The position numbers and the translations under genes are program-made. A stretch of DNA of 64,000 bases from Meandrina meandrites. Lineage: Eukaryota; Cnidaria; Anthozoa; Scleractinia; Meandrinidae. Of the stretch, positions 59,452 to 64,000 are shown one piece after another. The stretch is taken from NCBI GenBank assembly GCA_963693305.1, contig OY855910.1, positions 18,950,362 to 19,014,361 on the forward strand, given 5' to 3'. Position 1 is the first letter of the stretch; every line of letters begins with the position of its first letter. The notes under the pieces were generated by a model. It had not been told where the DNA came from. It saw only the letters and a program-made list of their open reading frames with translations, and ran no database searches.

Positions 59452-62400
59452 TTAGGCCTGCCTAAATCTATATATTATTTTTTCGTGTTTGTCACCGACT
59501 TTTTTTATTGTAGTCTGGCCGACTTGCATAAAAATAAAATTGATTTAATAAATAAAGATGATTGAATAGGTAGGAAGGAAGTTTATTGGAGGGGCATCTT
59601 ATTCATCTCGTGGGAGTGATTTTTTTTTCTAGAACTAGGAGGCGTTTCATCAAGAAAATAGGGCTTTTCTCCTCATGATGCAATCTTGCTGTCAGATAAC
59701 TTACAATTGTTAGGTGCTGTGTAAAGTGACTTGTGGCAGAGTCTGGCAAGGGTTCATGGTGTGATGGTGGCCATGCTTATCTCACGATTAGCGGTTATCT
59801 CTTTCTGCAATTTTCAGAAATGCACACGCTGAGGACAAGGAGGATTTTGGCAATAGCGTAAATGTAATAAAGTTGATTACCGAGAAAACCTTGTATTGAG
59901 TCAAACTGCAAATTGAGTCTGGAAAAGACTGCATGCTATTTATTTTTAGTTCATTTTCTTTTATTTTTGGTTATTCTTATTTATTTTCATTGTTCGTTAA
60001 TTAGTTTTATAAATTGAACTTAAATAATTGGAGTTCACTGCCAAGTCCAAAGGTGAGGTACTTTAAATCAAAGGGGCGCTTAATTAAGAAAGGAAGATGT
60101 AATCTTGCTGTTAATTAATGAAATAAATATCACAAACAGTTGTTAAAAATATCTCACCTTTACTCTGGCAGTATTAAAAAGAAGTGAGGCTCTGCACACG
60201 ATTTTGGGCGATCTATTTTAAGTAAAACCGTTTTGGGGAAAGGGTGACTGACATTTCCTCTAAATATTGCTTCTTACATTTCGATGCTTGTTACACCAAA
60301 CGGCTCAATATTAGCTTCAAAAGATGTTTGTAGATATTTTGACCTTTCTCTATATTAATAGAGAAAAAAAGGTCGGCCGCGAATTCGATAAACTAAGAAA
60401 AAGAGTTTCAGTTTTAAATTTTCAAAACCATCTGAAAAGAAAACCAGTACTTTTTAAAGAATAGACAAGCACTTAGTCCCTGTGAACTGAATTGTTTAAT
60501 TTTTTTCCAAAACGAAACAAAACAAGAAAATGCTCTATAAAATTCTTGTGAACTGAAATCTTCAATGAACTCGAGTATTCTTCAAACGCGGTATATTGTT
60601 CTTCAGTGTTCGGTAACCATGTACTGTTTCGTGCTGTGTTCGGCAGAGCCTTAAGCCTGACATTACGAAATGACAAAGCCAATTCCATTCGCCTGCGTTG
60701 CGGTTTCTCACAGTCTCTTCCTGGCGGAATGTATATGCTAGTACAGATTCAGCTCGAGCTTGATCATGCCGTGATTCCTAACTAAAAGAAAACAATTCGA
60801 CAATAACGTGATGAAAATGACTACTGATAAAATCTTGAACTATTTATTTTCAAACTACAACTTCCTCTTTTTTGTAGCTCCTTGTTTACAGTTTGGCTGT
60901 CGTCATTTATTTTCCTTATTTTCTTTTATAAATTTTGCGATTTGACTTTTAAAGTGCGATGGGAGGAGTAGTGGCGTAAACGGCGTTATTACGGTGAACT
61001 CCGGCGGTCCAATTGTACACGACGCGCTTCTCAGGCTGAGCTCAGGCTCCTAATTGGGCAAGACACTTCACTCAAAATAACATCCAACTTCACATGGCTT
61101 CTTTGCTCATTATGTACTTTACTCAGGGGGAATCTCGCCAATGAATGCTAACATTTCATGGGACACATAGTAGCAAGGAAAATAAACAAAAAACCCACGG
61201 AATGATTGCACGCACCTTAAGGGGCCAATCAGGTAAAATTCATTTATAGCAGATGCAAAATTTAAAAGCGCCCGACAGTAATGCTAAAGATAAAAGAGAA
61301 ATATGAATTTCAACATCTTCACTTGTTTCTATTGGCTTTTCTTATTTTAATTTTGATAATTGGAAAAAGAAATAACGCAGACAAGTTGACCGGACCATTT
61401 GCATTATCAGTTTAATACTGAAAAGTTAAAGATCATAAATAATATATGACTGATAATAAGTTTGGTGTCGTTATATGAACGAAAAGACTATAAACGGGAT
61501 GGAATCAACATACCCCATCACAATTAGCTGTTATATTTTATCCATTCTCTTTCATCTCAATTTAATGAAGCCACCTCCTTCGAGATTCAACTTACGATTA
61601 AAAGTGCAAATTTTCCCCTTCTGTGGCGTGATGTTTTTTTCCTGTTTATGAAGCGACATGTTGACAATTCTAATTAATAACCATTATCTTTGAGAGGAAT
61701 CAACACGACTCCTCCGTCGCTCCTAAGCCGAAGAATCTAGCCGATGAATGTCTAAGTCATTCAATAATCACAAGATTATCATAACATCTCCACATTATTA
61801 ACATTACCAAAGTTTGTTAGTCTGAAAGCAAATCGTATAACTTCCATGGCTAAAAAGACCTGTTTACTTTGAAAAACTTTAGACAAAAATGCAAATTTCT
61901 CAGCTTTTGGTAATTGTTTTTCTGGTCATCATGTTTACAATGCGACAAGTTGGCGTTTTCAATTATATAGTTAAGATCAAGGAGTCAAGCGCATCTCGGT
62001 TCGTGGGATAAAAGTTCAATTTGCCAGCCCTGGGCAGAGGCTTTCACTTAGTTCAAAGGATCACCCTAAACGGACGAAATCATCAAAATTCCAAGCTCTA
62101 AACAACAGGTAGACAAGTTAGTTTTGTGTTAACAAACAACTATTGTATAACGCCTAGCTCAGTAGCCTCAAACATCTTCACTTCACTTGGAGCGTGATAT
62201 TAAGGATGTCGTTTTTCCTCCTGTTGTCCGTGCTCAACACATAACAACAAACACTATACCGCCAATTTGACATGGTAGCAAATTTCAACTGTTCTAACCA
62301 TGGGTTTATCCCCAAAACATCTACCGAAGAGCGAGCATTTTAAGCAGGTATTTTTGAATTTCATTTAATTAAAACAGGCGAGTGGGGAAAATAAAATGAC

Positions 62401-62817
62401 CGGACAATTTGTTAGCACGACCAAAGATCAAACGTCTGCCGCAAAAAGTCCAATTGATTTCGTCTTCTTTGAAGTGCATCAAAAATTATTGCAACAAGAG
62501 TTTTACAGCGCTTGTAATTATGGCTGTTTTTTGAAAAGCTTTAGTCAAATTCATGTTGAAGTGAGCCTTTTAGCTCTAGTAGATCACGAATCTAAAAATA
62601 AACGTGATTCTACCAGTGAACCTCAAACATTGAGGACCATTACAGTTACGTACACGCCCTATTTCGAACGCTCTGGGAACTTGGACTGTATATTTTAACC
62701 GATCTCCATGGAAAAATAAGACGTCAAATGATACCTAAAGACGATTAATTCGTCGAATTTAACATCAGCCGAACTTATATATTGCCCCTGTTAAAGCAAT
62801 ATCACCAGAGAATTCAG
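59452..62817. other. Intergenic stretch, nothing recognised
   Basis: AT-rich. Short open frames, including 62396-62698, show no family resemblance. No inverted ends or arrays seen. Confidence 0.5.
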
Positions 62818-62994
62818 ACAGTTGAAATCCAATAACTCGAACCTTCAAAGGAAATCGAAAAAGGTTCGAGTTATCGGGGCTTCGAGTTATCGAAAGTAAA
62901 GTAAGTAAGAAAATGATCTGGAGGGAAATCGAAAAAGGTTCGAATTAGCTGAAGCTTCGAGTTATTGAGGGTTCAAGTTATCGAGATTCAACAG
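62818..62994. mobile_element. Small pogo/Tigger-like inverted-repeat element
   Basis: Left end ACAGTTGAAATCCAATAACT and right end inverse ACTGTTGAATCTCGATAACT share about 20 of 26 bases. TTCGAGTTATCG is repeated inside, and a ~74-bp unit starting GGAAATCGAAAAAGGTTCGA occurs twice. Ends of this type are found in pogo-like elements; the target duplication is unclear. Confidence 0.5.
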
Positions 62995-63055
62995 TAAATG
63001 CATAATGGAAAGTCGAATCTTGTTCTCGTGTCAGAAAACGAATCAAAATACTTAA

Positions 63056-63437
63056 AGGGGCTCTGTCACGGATTTTACCAGATCTTTGAACAGCCAAAAT
63101 TTATATTTCTGCCGCAGGAAACCTTAAAATAATGGTCCATTTTTATTAACAATTGCTATATTTGGGCACAAAAACTGTTAATAAGAGTCTTAGGCTGCGG
63201 ATGGCTCGGATGGAAATGGATTGTAACTTGAAAAATTAAGGCTTAACTTTTCAAGTTGTTTCCACGCGTCTTCAAAAAATCGATACTTTAAACCTTAGCT
63301 CGATTTCTATGCGCAGATCAAGGTAATATCTTCCTTTAGATGTTCAAAGATAACGTTTTTCAATGGTTAAATTGTCTGCCACAAATTTCAAAACAATTGA
63401 GACCAAAAATCTGCGAAATCCACGTGACGTAGCTCCT
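63056..63437. mobile_element. TTAA-flanked element, 382 bp
   Basis: TTAA at 63052-63055 and 63438-63441. Ends AGGGGCTCTGTCACG and CGTGACGTAGCTCCT are inverted copies with a few differences. Same end layout as the other TTAA elements in this window. Confidence 0.7.
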
Positions 63438-63441
63438 TTAA

Positions 63442-64000
63442 GGATATTATAAAAAGGTTAATTCGTAGAAATATTACTGCTGACTTTTTTCTTTGATTAG
63501 AAATGAAGTTACACTTTGTTGTAAGTCTCTTTGCCAAAGATTTCCCATCAAACTTTAAGAGCGATGGGGGGGGGGGGGGGGGGGGGGGAAGGATCAGTCC
63601 TTGCTGCTCCCGAACGAATCACACAGCGGTCAAATAAACATTATAAGTGTTCGGCAAGAAAATTCGCTGTTAAACGCAGAATACGATTGTGAAATCCTTT
63701 TCACTCTGAAGCCCAAAGTTGAAGTTGAAGACTTTACATGTGCTGGGCTGCGTAGTAAAGGTCCTGGGAAAAAATAAAGTTAAATGTATGGAAATTCAAA
63801 GCGAATTTTCTGATTTCCAGCACATCTGTAGTCGCGTTTCTAATGCGAAGACAACCATTGACCGTATAATAAAAAGTCTGCAGTGTAGTGTGGCCAAAAT
63901 GGACTATACCGAGCTTACTTTGGTTTGAGAAAAAAATCCATCTATACGCCAGGGTCGGAAAAAGCATTGAGAATTAAATGTTTTGCCCGAGAACACAACA
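63442..64000. other. Right edge of the window, no recognised gene
   Basis: Contains a poly-G run of 23 at 63566-63588. The open frames after it show no family resemblance. Confidence 0.5.

Noticed and set aside
62396..62698. 100-codon open frame, plus strand
   Set aside because: Has an ATG, but no recognised domain, no clear exon borders and no context.
63566..63588. Poly-G run as a G-quadruplex element
   Set aside because: A pure homopolymer, prone to sequencing error and without separate G-tracts; noted only as a repeat.

Overview
This is eukaryotic nuclear DNA: AT-rich, intron-rich and crowded with transposons. The non-LTR and Penelope-type retroelement remnants, the many small inverted-repeat DNA elements, and an ABCB-type drug transporter with a long acidic linker suggest an invertebrate, probably an anthozoan cnidarian such as a stony coral. 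That assignment is inference from gene style and repeat types; no species was identified.

One host gene is complete. A full-length ABC transporter of subfamily B (P-glycoprotein/MDR type) runs on the minus strand from its ATG at 45019 to its stop at 238. I place 27 coding exons, all with GT-AG borders and compatible phases, totalling 4,074 coding bases (1,357 residues plus stop). The order is N-terminal tail, TMD1, NBD1, acidic then basic linker, TMD2, NBD2. Both nucleotide-binding domains have all key motifs.

The introns hold most of the interest. They carry a degenerate CR1/jockey-like LINE (9079-11340), tails of other LINEs, a three-layer piggyBac-like nest (22089-24927), several families of elements flanked by TTAA, two CAGGG...CCCTG elements each flanked by a 5-bp duplication, a 685-bp palindrome, a transposon full of CTAACGG repeats, and an element whose two ends are packed with the palindrome GTGATCAC.

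Upstream of the transporter (45020-64000) there is no second complete gene. This part holds a possible solo LTR, a Penelope-like GIY-YIG remnant, an L1-like LINE remnant broken by a foldback element, a PIF1-like helicase exon between two 629-bp inverted repeats with no mismatch in the parts compared, and several more terminal-inverted-repeat elements.

Limits: exon edges come from splice consensus, reading frame and family knowledge. Transposon families are named from ends and target duplications only. No database search or folding program was run.
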